This document shows, in pieces, positions 20,600 to 30,364 of a stretch of 64,000 nt of DNA; positions within the stretch are counted from its first letter, which is position 1, and every line of letters starts with the position of its first letter. Origin of the DNA: Providencia sp. PROV188 (GTDB taxonomy: Bacteria; Pseudomonadota; Gammaproteobacteria; Enterobacterales; Enterobacteriaceae). Location: positions 1,302,001-1,366,000 of the forward strand of contig NZ_CP097291.1 in NCBI RefSeq assembly GCF_027595165.1, written 5' to 3'. The position numbers and the translations under genes are program-made. Below the pieces are notes generated by a model. The model searched no databases. It was not told the origin of the DNA and was given only the letters and a program-made list of their open reading frames with translations.

Positions 20600-21673
20600 T
20601 TAAGCGCCTGGTTGAGTTACAACTTCAGTTGTACCTTGGATTTCGATTTCAACGCGACGGTCTGGCGCTAAGCACTCGATCAGAGCTGCACGGCCTTTAA
20701 CTGCGTCACATTTGTTACCAGTTACTGGATCTTCTTTACCACGACCTTCAGCAGCGATTGCGCTTGCTGGAACGCCTTTAGATACTAAGTAGTCTACTAC
20801 TGACTGAGCACGTTTTTGTGACAGTGGCAGGTTGTAGTTTTGTGAACCGATACGGTCTGTGAAACCAACTACCAGCACGCGACCTTGAGTTGGGTCGATG
20901 TTGCTCAGTTCGTTGTACAGTTCGTTCAGTGCTTGCTGACCTTCTGGTTTCAGAGTCGCTTTGTTGAAGTTAAACAGAACGTCTGAACGCAGAGTGAAGC
21001 GTTTGTTTTCAACAACTGGAGCTGCTGGCTCAGCAACTACTGCTGGAGCAACAACTGGAGCTGCTTCTTGACCGAAACGGTATGCAAGACCAACGCTCAG
21101 CATGCCGTTATCTGGGCTAACACCGATGTTGTCTTTGTCGCCCATGCGGCTAACCCACTGGTAGTCTAAACGAGTAGCTAATTCTGGAGTGATAGCATAC
21201 TCAAGACCCAGTGCGTAAACTGGAGAAACGCCAGTGTCAGTTTCTTTACCAACGCCGTTAACTTTAGCTTCTGTACGGTAAACCATACCACCCAGACGAG
21301 TATAAACGTCTAAGTCATCCATGATTGGATAGCTCAGTTTGGTAGTCAGAGAAACGCCCATTGAAGAAACGCTACCTGCGTTGTCACCTTTGTACTTCAT
21401 TTTACCAAACCAGTCATAGCCCATTTCGAAGCCCATGTACTGGTTGTATTGGTAACCTGCGTACAGACCCGCACCTAATTGGTCACGAGTTTTTTTGCCA
21501 GTACCAACTGAAGTTTCATCTCCAGCAGCATCTTCAAAAGTAAATTTAGCGTGCTCGTAGTGAGACCAACCTAATTTACCACCAGTGTACCAAGTGTTAT
21601 CTTTTGGAGCTGCTTGTGCAACAGTTGCAAATGCTGCCACTGCCACTGCTACCGCGATAGCTGTCTTTTTCAT
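20600..21673 (-). CDS. ompA: Outer membrane protein A (OmpA)
   Basis: OmpA is an abundant outer-membrane protein that links the outer membrane to peptidoglycan. The 357-residue precursor has a signal peptide [21 protein letters not shown] cleaved before APKDN, an eight-stranded beta-barrel (about mature residues 1-175), a proline/alanine-rich linker ([17 protein letters not shown]) and a C-terminal OmpA peptidoglycan-binding domain with [15 protein letters not shown] and [12 protein letters not shown]. Codon choice is strongly optimised, as expected for a highly expressed gene. It lies downstream of sulA on the same strand, as in E. coli. Confidence 0.97.
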   Translation of the reverse strand: MKKTAIAVAVAVAAFATVAQAAPKDNTWYTGGKLGWSHYEHAKFTFEDAAGDETSVGTGKKTRDQLGAGLYAGYQYNQYMGFEMGYDWFGKMKYKGDNAGSVSSMGVSLTTKLSYPIMDDLDVYTRLGGMVYRTEAKVNGVGKETDTGVSPVYALGLEYAITPELATRLDYQWVSRMGDKDNIGVSPDNGMLSVGLAYRFGQEAAPVVAPAVVAEPAAPVVENKRFTLRSDVLFNFNKATLKPEGQQALNELYNELSNIDPTQGRVLVVGFTDRIGSQNYNLPLSQKRAQSVVDYLVSKGVPASAIAAEGRGKEDPVTGNKCDAVKGRAALIECLAPDRRVEIEIQGTTEVVTQPGA

Positions 21674-21697
21674 TTTTACGCCTCGTTATCATCCAAT
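21674..21697 (-). promoter_or_regulatory. Conserved ompA translation-initiation leader (MicA-type target)
   Basis: The last 24 leader bases before the ompA ATG read, on the minus strand, ATTGGATGATAACGAGGCG followed by TAAAA. This is almost identical to the E. coli ompA ribosome-binding region, which the sRNA MicA targets by pairing, while the rest of the leader has diverged. The MicA role here is inferred from conservation of the target. Confidence 0.6.
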
Positions 21698-22027
21698 ATT
21701 GGCTTGGCTTCGTGAGCCTTATTATTTGCCATTGGTTCAATTTAATTGCTAGGTTCAGCTGACATTATCCACAAAAATTTACGAAAAGTAAAAAAATAAT
21801 GTCATGAGCTTAACAGGCTAAAGTCTACAACGAACTCCAAAAGATACAAGTATGGTAAGCAATAAAGGTTAAAAAAAGTCTTTTTTTACCGTTGAAATCA
21901 GAGAGATAAATATATTACCCATTTTGTTGTTAATAAACGCATCTTATTGTTTTTAAAGAGTTTAAATATATTTCTTTATAATTATCTTGATGAATGTAAA
22001 ATTTCGTAAGAAAAATCTTATTATTGT
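21698..22027. other. ompA long leader and promoter region
   Basis: This AT-rich stretch between the sulA stop and the conserved ompA leader has no coding character. It is where the ompA promoter and the remainder of its long 5' untranslated region must lie. A and T runs (for example near 21870-21890) are present, but I could not fix the promoter by eye. Confidence 0.4.
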
Positions 22028-22594
22028 TTAGTGAATGTTATTGGCGTGAATCTTTAAAAGGTTTTGATGTCTAATATCCGCTGAGCTTGTATTATATGTT
22101 TTTTCTGGTCTCATAATAAATCCCATCGAATGACCTGCTTCTGCCGCATTTTGTAAAAGAATAAAATCTTGCTCATTTATTTCTGGCAACCATCCTAATA
22201 CGACACTGTAATTACCGCTTCTTAATGCTTTTTCCATGGCATCAATGGTCGTAATTGAATTAACTTGGTTAAATTGCATGATTTTGTTGGTGGGTAAACC
22301 CGCTTGCTCTAACCAGTGTTTACTCAGTTTTTTATCTGGGCTCAGCCACAATAGCCAACGTGATTGAATACCGAACTGGCGCAACATGGGTAGCAAGATG
22401 TAATCCATAATTGGGTGTTGTTCGTTATAGACTAGCTCGCTCACCATGCCTTGTTGCATTGAGCCATTTGCAAAACTCATTGCTGGGGTTGCATTGCTTA
22501 AATTGCTATGCGTAAGCTGGTCATGCGTGAAGCTATCATTAGTAAAATGATTAAGAGAATGTGTTGTTGCGCTATTCCAAGTAGAAATACTCAT
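22028..22594 (-). CDS. sulA: SOS cell division inhibitor SulA
   Basis: SulA is induced by DNA damage and blocks FtsZ polymerisation. The 188-residue product has a divergent N-terminal region rich in His, Asn and Thr, then the recognisable SulA core VSELVYNEQHPIMDYILLPML and RWLLWLSPDKKLSK. The C-terminal tail that Lon recognises in E. coli ends in H, as here (NNIH). GAGGTG lies 5 bases before the ATG. It is divergent from sxy and next to ompA, as in E. coli. Confidence 0.93.
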   Translation of the reverse strand: MSISTWNSATTHSLNHFTNDSFTHDQLTHSNLSNATPAMSFANGSMQQGMVSELVYNEQHPIMDYILLPMLRQFGIQSRWLLWLSPDKKLSKHWLEQAGLPTNKIMQFNQVNSITTIDAMEKALRSGNYSVVLGWLPEINEQDFILLQNAAEAGHSMGFIMRPEKTYNTSSADIRHQNLLKIHANNIH

Positions 22595-22647
22595 AATTCA
22601 CCTCGCTACAATTTTACATGTAGTACAATGTTTCATGGAGATAAGTG

Positions 22648-22688
22648 CTGTATGAACATACAGTAACTGTATATTTATACAATATCAA
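22648..22688 (-). promoter_or_regulatory. sulA promoter with two LexA boxes
   Basis: On the minus strand a -35 TTGATA (22683-22688) is followed 17 bases later by a -10 TACTGT (22660-22665), the same promoter words as E. coli sulA. A perfect LexA box, CTGTATGAACATACAG (22648-22663), overlaps the -10. A second box with one mismatch, CTGTATATTTATACAA (22667-22682), fills the spacer. Binding by LexA is inferred from the consensus CTGT-N8-ACAG. Confidence 0.9.
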
Positions 22689-22861
22689 GGCTATTTTTAC
22701 AAAGCGCTTCGCAACTTTGTGGTTTTTATGCGAGTTATACTTGGCATTTTTAACTGAAACTTTAAAATTGATTAAACATAATTATATGTAAAAACAGTTG
22801 TTTTTTTATTGCTTGAAGCTCAAGGACGATTGTGTTTTTTTATTCATAAGGAGATGAAAAA

Positions 22862-23464
22862 GTGTCATTACAAAATGAAAGAAGTTCCCTTTTACAACAA
22901 ATTTTGGGTCAGTTTGGTGTACTAAAAAAGAAAAACCATTTCGGTGGATACTGTTTGTGTATTGATAATGCACTGGTGGGGTTAGTATTGGATGGACATT
23001 TCTATGTTCGTGGGTGCCTGTTTTCTCGTAGCTATTTTGAATCAGTTGGGTTTGAACGGTTGGTATACAGTAAAAGAGGTATACCTCTAGAGATGCGCTA
23101 TTACCAACTTCCGGAAGAGGCCTGGTGTAACCCATCAATATTGAGTCATATCATTGAATTAGCTTACCGTTCAGCCATGGAAGAAACCCAACAAAGAGAG
23201 TCGGCGGCGGTACGCATCAAGGACTTGCCAAATATGAATATGGCAATGGAGAGGGCGCTTGGGAAAATTGGGATTTTCCATGCTGAAGACCTCATTATGA
23301 TTGGTGCTAAAGCGTGTTTCTTGAAACTAAAACAGCATGGGAAGCTGATACCAAGTGTAAAACAGTTGATTGGATTGGCTGCGGCTATTGAGGGTTGCCA
23401 TAGTGAAGTATTACCTTCTCGAACTCGGCAGGAGCTCATTAACTGGTTTAACAGCATGAACTAA
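22862..23464 (+). CDS. sxy: Competence/CRP-S regulator Sxy (TfoX), GTG start
   Basis: Sxy works with CRP at CRP-S promoters to activate competence genes. The 200-residue product has the TfoX N-terminal domain (residues about 1-95, with NALVGLVLDGHFYVRGCLFS) and the C-terminal helix-hairpin-helix-like domain with RIKDLPNMNMAMERALGKIGI, which matches RLKDLPNMSFHLEAILGEVGI in E. coli. The start is GTG at 22862, preceded by AAGGAG at 8-base spacing. It is divergent from sulA and convergent with yccS. Confidence 0.9.
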   Translation: MSLQNERSSLLQQILGQFGVLKKKNHFGGYCLCIDNALVGLVLDGHFYVRGCLFSRSYFESVGFERLVYSKRGIPLEMRYYQLPEEAWCNPSILSHIIELAYRSAMEETQQRESAAVRIKDLPNMNMAMERALGKIGIFHAEDLIMIGAKACFLKLKQHGKLIPSVKQLIGLAAAIEGCHSEVLPSRTRQELINWFNSMN

Positions 23465-23483
23465 TTTTGATTCTTTCAAATCA

Positions 23484-23517
23484 GCGGGCATGACCATTAA
23501 TAGGTTTTAATGCCCGC
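23484..23517. terminator. Possible terminator between sxy and yccS
   Basis: An 8-bp stem GCGGGCAT with ATGCCCGC, with a small inner pairing ACC/GGT, lies between the convergent stops. T tracts on either side are weak, so confidence is limited. Confidence 0.45.
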
Positions 23518-23530
23518 TCATCAGTTTATT

Positions 23531-25681
23531 TTATGACAAGCTAATCTGTTTAATCATTGATTTTATTTCAGGAATTAATTCAACCAGTAATTTAGTTTGT
23601 TCCATGATCAAGACAGTTTTCTCATCGTCATCGCTGGATGCACGGTCAATGCGATTCAGTAAGCTCACTCTTAGACGCTCTGATTTTTCGTCAATAATTG
23701 CGGGATCTAAGGATGTGACTTGAATAGACGATTCGATATAGCAGATTGCATCATTTAATAAGGCGAGATTCGCTTCGTTTTGCATTTGCTCTCGATGGGC
23801 ACCGAGTGCTGAAATATAGCCTAGTAATGTATGGTTTAAACACAGTAAGCGGAATGCTTGCTCTTGCGTAATTTGGTATGACTTAGGATCCGATGCCATA
23901 TTTGAAACAATTGAAGCAAATTCTGCATCATTATTATGGGCGTCACGCCTTGCAACACGGTACTCCAAGCTATTATCTTTACCTTGATAATATTGCTGCA
24001 AAATAGCGTCTAAATAACGGCAGTTGCTATCCATCGTTTTCTGAACTACTTGTGGTAACTGTCGAAATTTCCAGTCAGGCCAAATAAAACTGACGGCAAG
24101 TAATGCGATAAAACAGCCAATTAGAGTGTCGATTATTCGAGGTAATGCGACTTCGAAACCTTCACCGAGTAAATTGAAGCAAAATAGCACCAGTAATGTA
24201 ATAAATAGTGTTGCTTGAGCATATTGGCTGCTACGGAACATGAAGAACAGTAACCCGGTGATAACGATTAGGGTGAGTTGCCCCTCAATGGATGGCACGA
24301 TATTGAGTAAAGGTAAGCCAATGGCGATCCCTAATAACGTGCCTGTAATACGTAATGCTAGACGGCGCTTAGTCGCATTATAGTTGGGTTGGCATACAAA
24401 TAAGCTAGTGAGTAAGATCCAATAACCGCGTTCTAAATCAAATAATTGAATAATCAAGTATCCAGTACAAAGCAAGACTGACATTCTGATTGCATGACGA
24501 AACAGCGAGGATTTGGGGGTTAAATGATGTTTGAAGCGGGCAAATACATCACGAATACCCGAGACTGATTCATCAGATAACTGTTCAATTTGCTTATTAT
24601 TTTGCTGCCAAGAAGCTTGGCCTAAGCTTAAGCCTTTTAGTTGGACATCAATACCTTTGAGATTTTTTAGCAAGTTTCGTAATGCTTTGATTTCATGTAA
24701 TTCAGGAGATTGTTGTTGGAGTAGCTGCAAGGAGTTTTCAATATACGTAAATGTACGCTCAAAGCGCGGATTATGTTGATATTGTTTGCGCCATAAAACG
24801 GATTGAGCGACCTGCTGGCAGGCTCTTGCTTGCATGGTTAATAAGCGTTGAAAGCGAAATAAAATATCACAATGGCGCAAACGGCGGCTAAGCTGTTGAT
24901 ATTGAATATGTGATGAACTAGCTCGTTCATGAATATCTTGGGCGACAAAGTAATATTGCAATGTATTACGCGTGCCTCGCTGACCTCTATCGCCTTTTAA
25001 TCGACTGAGTAGCGATATTTTTGCCTGATTCATTGTACTGACTAACGTACTGTTAACTAAGGCTAAATCATAGACTGATTGCTGATAGTCATCTTCAAGA
25101 TCAGGATCAAATAAGTTTGCCTTTGCATCAAGATAAGCCGAAAGCTGCTGATAACATTGCGTAATGGCATCTTGTAGTGGGCGAACAGGGAACAGGATAT
25201 GCCCGATAAGGGTGAGAATGTTGTACCAAATGGCGCCAGTTAATAAGAGCGCTGGCTGGATGTACCAAGTATCAAAAATAGGTACGCCAAGCATGGTGTA
25301 TATTGCAATTAGCAGGGCACCGAAAGCGATAGTGGCATAACGTTGCCCTAATGCGCCAAGTAAGATAAAACCGCAGGTTGAGAATGCTAACCCAAAAAAG
25401 AATAAAACAGGGTAAGGAAAAAGTAATTCAATAGAGACTGAGGCAATTAAAAAACAGAATAAAGTAATAATTAAATTTTTTATTCTGCCAGTCAATCTAT
25501 CATCTAAGTCAGTGAGTGCGGCAGCGACAACGCCTAGAGTTAAAGGGATCGTGACTTTAGGCTCTAGGCCTAAAAGCCATGGAACCAAGGTTGTGCCTGT
25601 CAGCGCAATTAAGATTCGGGTATAATATAAAATATGGCTGTTATAGAGCACACGACGATAACTGGTTAGCAGCGTTAGCAC
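23531..25681 (-). CDS. yccS: Inner membrane FUSC-family protein YccS
   Basis: YccS is a predicted inner-membrane transporter-like protein of the aromatic acid exporter/FUSC family. Its substrate is unknown. The 716-residue product has an N-terminal block of about six membrane segments (including TIPLTLGVVAAALTDLDDR, LLGALGQRYATIAFGAL), a soluble central part, a second block of membrane segments (GYWILLTSLFVCQPNYNAT, LFITLLVLFCFNLLGEG) and a cytoplasmic C-terminal tail. Sequence blocks match E. coli YccS throughout. The start is well in front of the first segment. yccF, its E. coli neighbour, is absent. Confidence 0.9.
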   Translation of the reverse strand: MLTLLTSYRRVLYNSHILYYTRILIALTGTTLVPWLLGLEPKVTIPLTLGVVAAALTDLDDRLTGRIKNLIITLFCFLIASVSIELLFPYPVLFFFGLAFSTCGFILLGALGQRYATIAFGALLIAIYTMLGVPIFDTWYIQPALLLTGAIWYNILTLIGHILFPVRPLQDAITQCYQQLSAYLDAKANLFDPDLEDDYQQSVYDLALVNSTLVSTMNQAKISLLSRLKGDRGQRGTRNTLQYYFVAQDIHERASSSHIQYQQLSRRLRHCDILFRFQRLLTMQARACQQVAQSVLWRKQYQHNPRFERTFTYIENSLQLLQQQSPELHEIKALRNLLKNLKGIDVQLKGLSLGQASWQQNNKQIEQLSDESVSGIRDVFARFKHHLTPKSSLFRHAIRMSVLLCTGYLIIQLFDLERGYWILLTSLFVCQPNYNATKRRLALRITGTLLGIAIGLPLLNIVPSIEGQLTLIVITGLLFFMFRSSQYAQATLFITLLVLFCFNLLGEGFEVALPRIIDTLIGCFIALLAVSFIWPDWKFRQLPQVVQKTMDSNCRYLDAILQQYYQGKDNSLEYRVARRDAHNNDAEFASIVSNMASDPKSYQITQEQAFRLLCLNHTLLGYISALGAHREQMQNEANLALLNDAICYIESSIQVTSLDPAIIDEKSERLRVSLLNRIDRASSDDDEKTVLIMEQTKLLVELIPEIKSMIKQISLS

Positions 25682-25804
25682 AAAGTACCTCAGTGGTAAG
25701 ACAAATCCTTATCTATATAGAATAACGTGTTTACGTAGAATAAAAAACTATTAGCAATTATGCTTTGATTATTTTCACGAATGATTCACACAGGTGCAGA
25801 ACGT

Positions 25805-27859
25805 ATGGAACTGAAATCAACACAGATTGGACAGCGCCTGGCTCAGCATCCCTATAATCAGGTTCGCTTACTTAATGCAGGCATCGAAGTTAGTGGTGAA
25901 AACCATCAATATCTTATTCCCTTCAATGAACTAGTCGATATTCGCTGTAAGCGTGGGATCGTCTGGGGGGAACTGGAATTTGAAGTTTTAGATGAACAAG
26001 TCGTTCGTTTGCACGGTACAGAGTGGAAACAAACTCAGCGTTTCTACCATTTTTTGAATGAAAAATGGCAGCAATGGAGCGTTGAAATGAGCGAGGTCAG
26101 TGCTCAAGTATTGACGTCTTTAACCCAGTCGATTTTACAACAAACTCAGCAAGATGCGTGGTTAAGTTTACGTAGCTTGCAGTCGATAAAAGAAAGGATC
26201 ACTCAGCAGTTTTCATCACTTCCTTTACCCCTCGTTCGAATGCCTTTATTTGAAAACTGTGCCGCACATTACCAATTTTGCAAGCAGTGGCTAACGAATA
26301 GTGAACAATGCCGCAAGCAAAATAATCAGAATTGGTGCCAGTCAGTTCTAACACGCTATGATGATTTTTTCCAACATATTGAATCCTCTCCATTAAATTA
26401 TTCTCAATCATTATCAGTTATTAATGGCGAAGATAATGTTTTAGTTTTAGCGGGAGCGGGCAGCGGAAAAACGTCGGTGCTGGTTGCAAGGGCTGGGTGG
26501 CTTCTATTAAGAGAACTGGCTAAACCTGAGCAAATCTTATTATTGGCGTTTGGACGTAAAGCTGCGGAAGAGATGAATGAGCGGATTCAATCTCGTTTAC
26601 AACAAAAAGAGATTGAGGCGAAGACATTTCACGCACTTGCATTGCAGATTATCCGCGAAGGTAGCAATAAGTCACCGATAATTAGTGCGTTAGAGTCGGA
26701 TACCGAAAAGCGCCAATCTCTTTTGTTGAATGAATGGCGAGAGCAGTGCTACAGTAAAAAAGCCCAAGCGAAAGGTTGGCGAGAGTGGCTGTCAGAAGAA
26801 TTACAGTGGAATATTCCTGACGGTGAATTTTGGAATGATGAAAAAATTAGTCGCAAAGTGGTCGTTCGACTAGAGCGCTGGTTGAGTTTGATCCGCTCTC
26901 ATGGCGGTAGCCAAAAAGAGATGGTCGACAATACGCGGGAAGAAATTCGTGCGCTATTCCAAAAACGAATTCGTTTAATGGCTCCGTTATTGAAAGCTTG
27001 GAAGAGTGCTCTCAAAGATGAAGGTGCGATTGATTTCTCCGGTCTTATCCATCAAGCGGTCAATATTATTGAAAAAGGGCGTTTTATTAGCCCGTGGAAA
27101 CATATTTTAGTTGATGAATTCCAAGATATTTCGCCACTGAGAGCCAAATTATTACATGCATTACGCCAACAAAATAAGCAAACCTGTTTATTTGCGGTTG
27201 GTGATGATTGGCAGGCAATCTATCGCTTTAGTGGCGCTGAATTGGATTTGACGACGTCATTTAAAACGCATTTTGGTGAAGGGGATTTATGCGCATTAGA
27301 TACAACATACCGGTTTAATGAGCGCATTGGTGATGTTGCGAATCGTTTTGTGTTACAGAACCCAAGCCAGTTAGGTAAGCCATTAAATAGCCTAACAAAA
27401 GGTAATAAGAAATCAGTTGTTTTATTGTATGAAGATGCGCTAGAGCGTTTGCTGGATAAAATGAGTGGTTATGTTTTAGATGATGAAAATATCTTAATTT
27501 TGGCTCGTTACCATTATTTAAAACCGGAAATTCTTAATAAAGCGGAAACACGCTGGCCGAAATTGAAAATTCAATTTATGACCATGCATGCATCGAAAGG
27601 TCAACAAGCGGATCATGTCATTATTTGTGGTTTAAATGGTGGCAAAGAGGGGTTCCCAGCGCCTGCGCGGGAGTCGATTATTGAAGACGCTTTGCTGCCG
27701 CAACCTGAACATTTTGAACATGCGGAAGAGCGACGACTATTTTATGTGGCATTGACGAGAGCGAAGCAACAAGCATGGTTATTGTATAACCCTGATAATC
27801 CATCCGAATTTGTTGAAGAGCTAAGGCAAATGGGCGTACCTAGACAGAAAAAACCTTAA
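25805..27859 (+). CDS. helD: DNA helicase IV (HelD, UvrD/Rep superfamily 1)
   Basis: HelD is a 3'-5' ATP-dependent DNA helicase with links to RecF-pathway recombination. From ATG 25805 the product has 684 residues, the E. coli length, starting MELKSTQIGQRLAQHPYNQ. The in-frame ATG at 25781 would add eight residues absent from E. coli. Motif I is LAGAGSGKTSV (about residues 222-232), motif II VDEFQDIS, motif III GDDWQAIYRFSG, motif V MHASKGQQADHVI and motif VI YVALTRAK. The N-terminal domain of about 200 residues is the HelD-specific region. Confidence 0.94.
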   Translation: MELKSTQIGQRLAQHPYNQVRLLNAGIEVSGENHQYLIPFNELVDIRCKRGIVWGELEFEVLDEQVVRLHGTEWKQTQRFYHFLNEKWQQWSVEMSEVSAQVLTSLTQSILQQTQQDAWLSLRSLQSIKERITQQFSSLPLPLVRMPLFENCAAHYQFCKQWLTNSEQCRKQNNQNWCQSVLTRYDDFFQHIESSPLNYSQSLSVINGEDNVLVLAGAGSGKTSVLVARAGWLLLRELAKPEQILLLAFGRKAAEEMNERIQSRLQQKEIEAKTFHALALQIIREGSNKSPIISALESDTEKRQSLLLNEWREQCYSKKAQAKGWREWLSEELQWNIPDGEFWNDEKISRKVVVRLERWLSLIRSHGGSQKEMVDNTREEIRALFQKRIRLMAPLLKAWKSALKDEGAIDFSGLIHQAVNIIEKGRFISPWKHILVDEFQDISPLRAKLLHALRQQNKQTCLFAVGDDWQAIYRFSGAELDLTTSFKTHFGEGDLCALDTTYRFNERIGDVANRFVLQNPSQLGKPLNSLTKGNKKSVVLLYEDALERLLDKMSGYVLDDENILILARYHYLKPEILNKAETRWPKLKIQFMTMHASKGQQADHVIICGLNGGKEGFPAPARESIIEDALLPQPEHFEHAEERRLFYVALTRAKQQAWLLYNPDNPSEFVEELRQMGVPRQKKP

Positions 27860-27892
27860 AAATCGCTTATTAAAGTTCAGAGCTTAAAAATG

Positions 27893-27935
27893 AAAACTGC
27901 GCCATTGAGTATACTGATGGCGCAGTTTTTTATTT
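27893..27935. terminator. Bidirectional terminator between helD and mgsA
   Basis: A 13-bp stem (AAAACTGCGCCAT with ATGGCGCAGTTTT), 11-base loop, continues into TTTTATTT. The helD and mgsA genes converge on it. Confidence 0.9.
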
Positions 27936-27961
27936 ATTTACGACTATTTTCAGGCGTACTA

Positions 27962-28420
27962 TTAATTAGTGCGTTTATTTAAATAGCTTTGATAATCAGG
28001 GATCACAATATCAATTTCCCCATCAAAGAAAGGAGAGGTAATCAGAAAATCAGCAGTAGCAGGGTTAGTGGCAACAGGAATATTCCATACAGTGGCTAAT
28101 CGCAGAAGCGCTTTGACATCTGGATCGTGAGGAACGGCATTTAACGGATCCCAAAAGAAAATGAGTAGGTCGATTTTCTGCTCTGCAATCATGGCACCAA
28201 TTTGTTGGTCACCGCCCATTGGGCCGCTCAACATGCCAGTAACGGGTAAACCGGTTTCTTTATTGACTAAGCTCCCAGTGGTACCTGTTGCAAACAGTTT
28301 GTGTGAGCTTAATTTCGTTTTATTTTGGGTTACCCAACCGAGTAAGGATGATTTACAGTGGTCATGGGCAACTAAGGCAATATTTTTTGAAGCTGCGATT
28401 TTTCGGGTGGTAGATTCCAT
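27962..28420 (-). CDS. mgsA: Methylglyoxal synthase
   Basis: MgsA converts dihydroxyacetone phosphate to methylglyoxal and phosphate, a glycolytic bypass used under phosphate limitation. The 152-residue length is that of E. coli. Key residues are visible: H19 in VAHDHCKS, D71 in [10 protein letters not shown] (the catalytic base) and H98 in [17 protein letters not shown] lies about 5 bases before the ATG. In E. coli yccT follows mgsA. It is absent here and helD is the convergent neighbour. Confidence 0.95.
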   Translation of the reverse strand: MESTTRKIAASKNIALVAHDHCKSSLLGWVTQNKTKLSSHKLFATGTTGSLVNKETGLPVTGMLSGPMGGDQQIGAMIAEQKIDLLIFFWDPLNAVPHDPDVKALLRLATVWNIPVATNPATADFLITSPFFDGEIDIVIPDYQSYLNKRTN

Positions 28421-28549
28421 GAGGTTCCCTTAAACAAGATTTGCATCACAATAAATAGTTGTCACGCATCTTAAAAATTGAGTGAACAAAGATGTACAAC
28501 ATATATCATAATGCATATGAATAGTTTACTGATTTTGGGAGATATTTTG

Positions 28550-28963
28550 ATGAGAGATCAAGAAATTGCTGAAATTCTAACAAGCATTAAGACGATTGCA
28601 TTAGTTGGCGCGAGTGACCGTACAGACCGCCCAAGCTATGAAGTCATGGAATACCTCTTACATCAAGGGTATCAGGTTATTCCGGTGAGTCCGAAGCTCG
28701 CGGGGCAAACGTTATTAGGGCAGAGAGTTTATGCACAACTGAGTGAAATCCCTAACCCTATTGATATGGTTGATGTTTTTAGAAATGCAGATGCTGCAGT
28801 CGGCGTTGCTCATGAAGCCGTCGCCATTAAAGCTAAAGTTCTATGGTTGCAAAAAGGGGTTATTAGCGAAGAGGCACAAAAGATTGCTGTAAATGCGGGA
28901 TTACAGTGTGTGATGGATAAATGTCCTAAACAAGAAATTCCAGCGTTAGGTTTGGAAAAATAA
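28550..28963 (+). CDS. yccU: CoA-binding domain protein YccU
   Basis: This is a small Rossmann-fold CoA-binding protein (CoA_binding_2 type) of unknown physiological role. From ATG 28550 it has 137 residues, the same as E. coli YccU, and starts MRDQEIAEILTSIKTIALVGAS. Upstream in-frame extension to 28478 is unsupported by homology, and GGGAGA sits 8 bases before the chosen ATG. The nucleotide-binding glycine motif is LVGASDRTDRPSYEV, followed by VIPVSPKLAGQTLLGQ and DMVDVFRNADAA. Confidence 0.9.
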   Translation: MRDQEIAEILTSIKTIALVGASDRTDRPSYEVMEYLLHQGYQVIPVSPKLAGQTLLGQRVYAQLSEIPNPIDMVDVFRNADAAVGVAHEAVAIKAKVLWLQKGVISEEAQKIAVNAGLQCVMDKCPKQEIPALGLEK

Positions 28964-29038
28964 GTATCGCGAGTTCATCGACGGTAATGTAAAAAAATAA
29001 AGCAGCTGGTGGGCTGCTTTACTGGATTGCGTTCATGG

Positions 29039-29356
29039 TCAGTTACGTAGACGCGGAGCTTGTAATTGGGATCTTATCGATTCTGCTAACTCATCCATAG
29101 AAGGTTGTTCCGGATGGTCATCAGTCAACTCATAAGTAATCTGTGCTTCTGCTAAATAAGTATGAACCGCTTCCCCATTATCATCTTCCATGACGACATG
29201 ATACCAAGGCAGATCGCGTAATGTACTGTTGGATGCAATGTCATCATCATGTGGTTGGTCGAGCGAGTATTCAGGGTCAACATCAACAACTACCCCAAGG
29301 TAGCCGAGAAGTTTGTGCCTGACTTGTTGCCCGATTCCATATTTACTGGTGATCAT
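29039..29356 (-). CDS. hspQ: Heat shock protein HspQ
   Basis: HspQ is a hemimethylated-DNA-binding protein and a specificity factor for Lon in enterobacteria. The 105-residue product (the E. coli length) starts [21 protein letters not shown] and ends [11 protein letters not shown], both nearly identical to E. coli. Two adjacent ATG codons exist. The second, at 29354-29356, matches the E. coli start and lies 8 bases from a perfect AGGAGG (29365-29370). In E. coli rlmI lies between hspQ and yccX, but here it is missing. Confidence 0.94.
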   Translation of the reverse strand: MITSKYGIGQQVRHKLLGYLGVVVDVDPEYSLDQPHDDDIASNSTLRDLPWYHVVMEDDNGEAVHTYLAEAQITYELTDDHPEQPSMDELAESIRSQLQAPRLRN

Positions 29357-29576
29357 CATAGCGACCTCCTTAAAAGCCTTGCTTGTGCTGTAAACTACAT
29401 GTGGGCAGTGCTGTGCGTTTTCAAGCCAATGTGTGGACAATTACTCATAACGCAATACACTGTCTTTAAGTAATAACGAAAAGCAGTGCCTCAATAATCA
29501 GATTATCTGCTGAATGAATAAAAAACAACTGTGCCAAAGGGTTTTAATTGATTAAGTAATGACATCGGAGGCTTAT

Positions 29577-29855
29577 ATGACAGCAACAGGTCGTTATTTC
29601 TATATTTATGGACGAGTCCAAGGTGTTGGGTTTCGTTACCAAACCTATCATTGGGCGAATCAAAATGGGGTCAAAGGTTTTGTTTATAACCGGGATGATG
29701 GCAGTGTGAAACTAGCTATTTATGGTTCCGAGCAGGATATTGAGTTTGTCGATGACTGGCTGAAAGCGGGCGGGCCTCCGGGTGCTAAAATCGATCACTA
29801 CTTTAGTGAAAATTGGCATACAGAACCAATAGCGGATTTTTCCGTCCGCTATTAA
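29577..29855 (+). CDS. yccX: Acylphosphatase
   Basis: Acylphosphatase hydrolyses acyl phosphates such as carbamoyl phosphate or acetyl phosphate. From ATG 29577 (GGAGG 5 bases upstream) the product has 92 residues, the E. coli length. The phosphate-binding loop is GRVQGVGFR with catalytic R20, and the catalytic asparagine is N38 in VYNRDDGSV. The C-terminal DFSVRY is typical. An upstream in-frame ATG at 29559 lacks support. Confidence 0.93.
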   Translation: MTATGRYFYIYGRVQGVGFRYQTYHWANQNGVKGFVYNRDDGSVKLAIYGSEQDIEFVDDWLKAGGPPGAKIDHYFSENWHTEPIADFSVRY

Positions 29856-29881
29856 TGTATTCTTAAATGATTAGCAGGTTC

Positions 29882-30211
29882 TTAAATGCATTTTACGGGT
29901 TTAGGAAGACCTGCAAGTTTTGTCGCTTGCTTCGCAGGACCTTGAGGAAACAGTCGATATAAATAACGGCTGTTGCCTTTTTCTTCTCCAAACTGTTGAG
30001 AAACCGCTTTAACTAACATTCTGATCGCTGGTGATGTATTAAATTCTAAATAGAATGCACGAACGAAACGGATAATTTCGAGATGCTCGTCAGTGAGTTC
30101 AATTTCTTCTTGCGCAGCGAGTAATGGAATAAGATCTTCGCTCCATTGTTGGCTATCAAGTAGGTAGCCTTGCGAGTCTGTTTCAATTTCTTGATTATTA
30201 AAAACCAACAT
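29882..30211 (-). CDS. tusE: Sulfur relay protein TusE
   Basis: TusE accepts sulfur from TusBCD and passes it to MnmA for 2-thiouridine formation at tRNA wobble positions. The 109-residue product equals the E. coli length and ends KPVKCI, where C108 is the persulfide-carrying cysteine. The segment [17 protein letters not shown] and [20 protein letters not shown] are family hallmarks (DsrC-like fold). It is convergent with yccX, as in E. coli. yccA, the usual next gene, is missing. Confidence 0.95.
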   Translation of the reverse strand: MLVFNNQEIETDSQGYLLDSQQWSEDLIPLLAAQEEIELTDEHLEIIRFVRAFYLEFNTSPAIRMLVKAVSQQFGEEKGNSRYLYRLFPQGPAKQATKLAGLPKPVKCI

Positions 30212-30364
30212 ACTTAATTTCTATCCAAACAAAAGTAGACCGCAAATTTAGCAAAAAACCAGCAATAACCCAAGTAAACCCTGTTGGAATAGGAAAAAAT
30301 GTTGATAATTTCATCCATTGAATCAATGTGCGTCTATTTTTAAAGCGAACGAACAAATTAGGGG

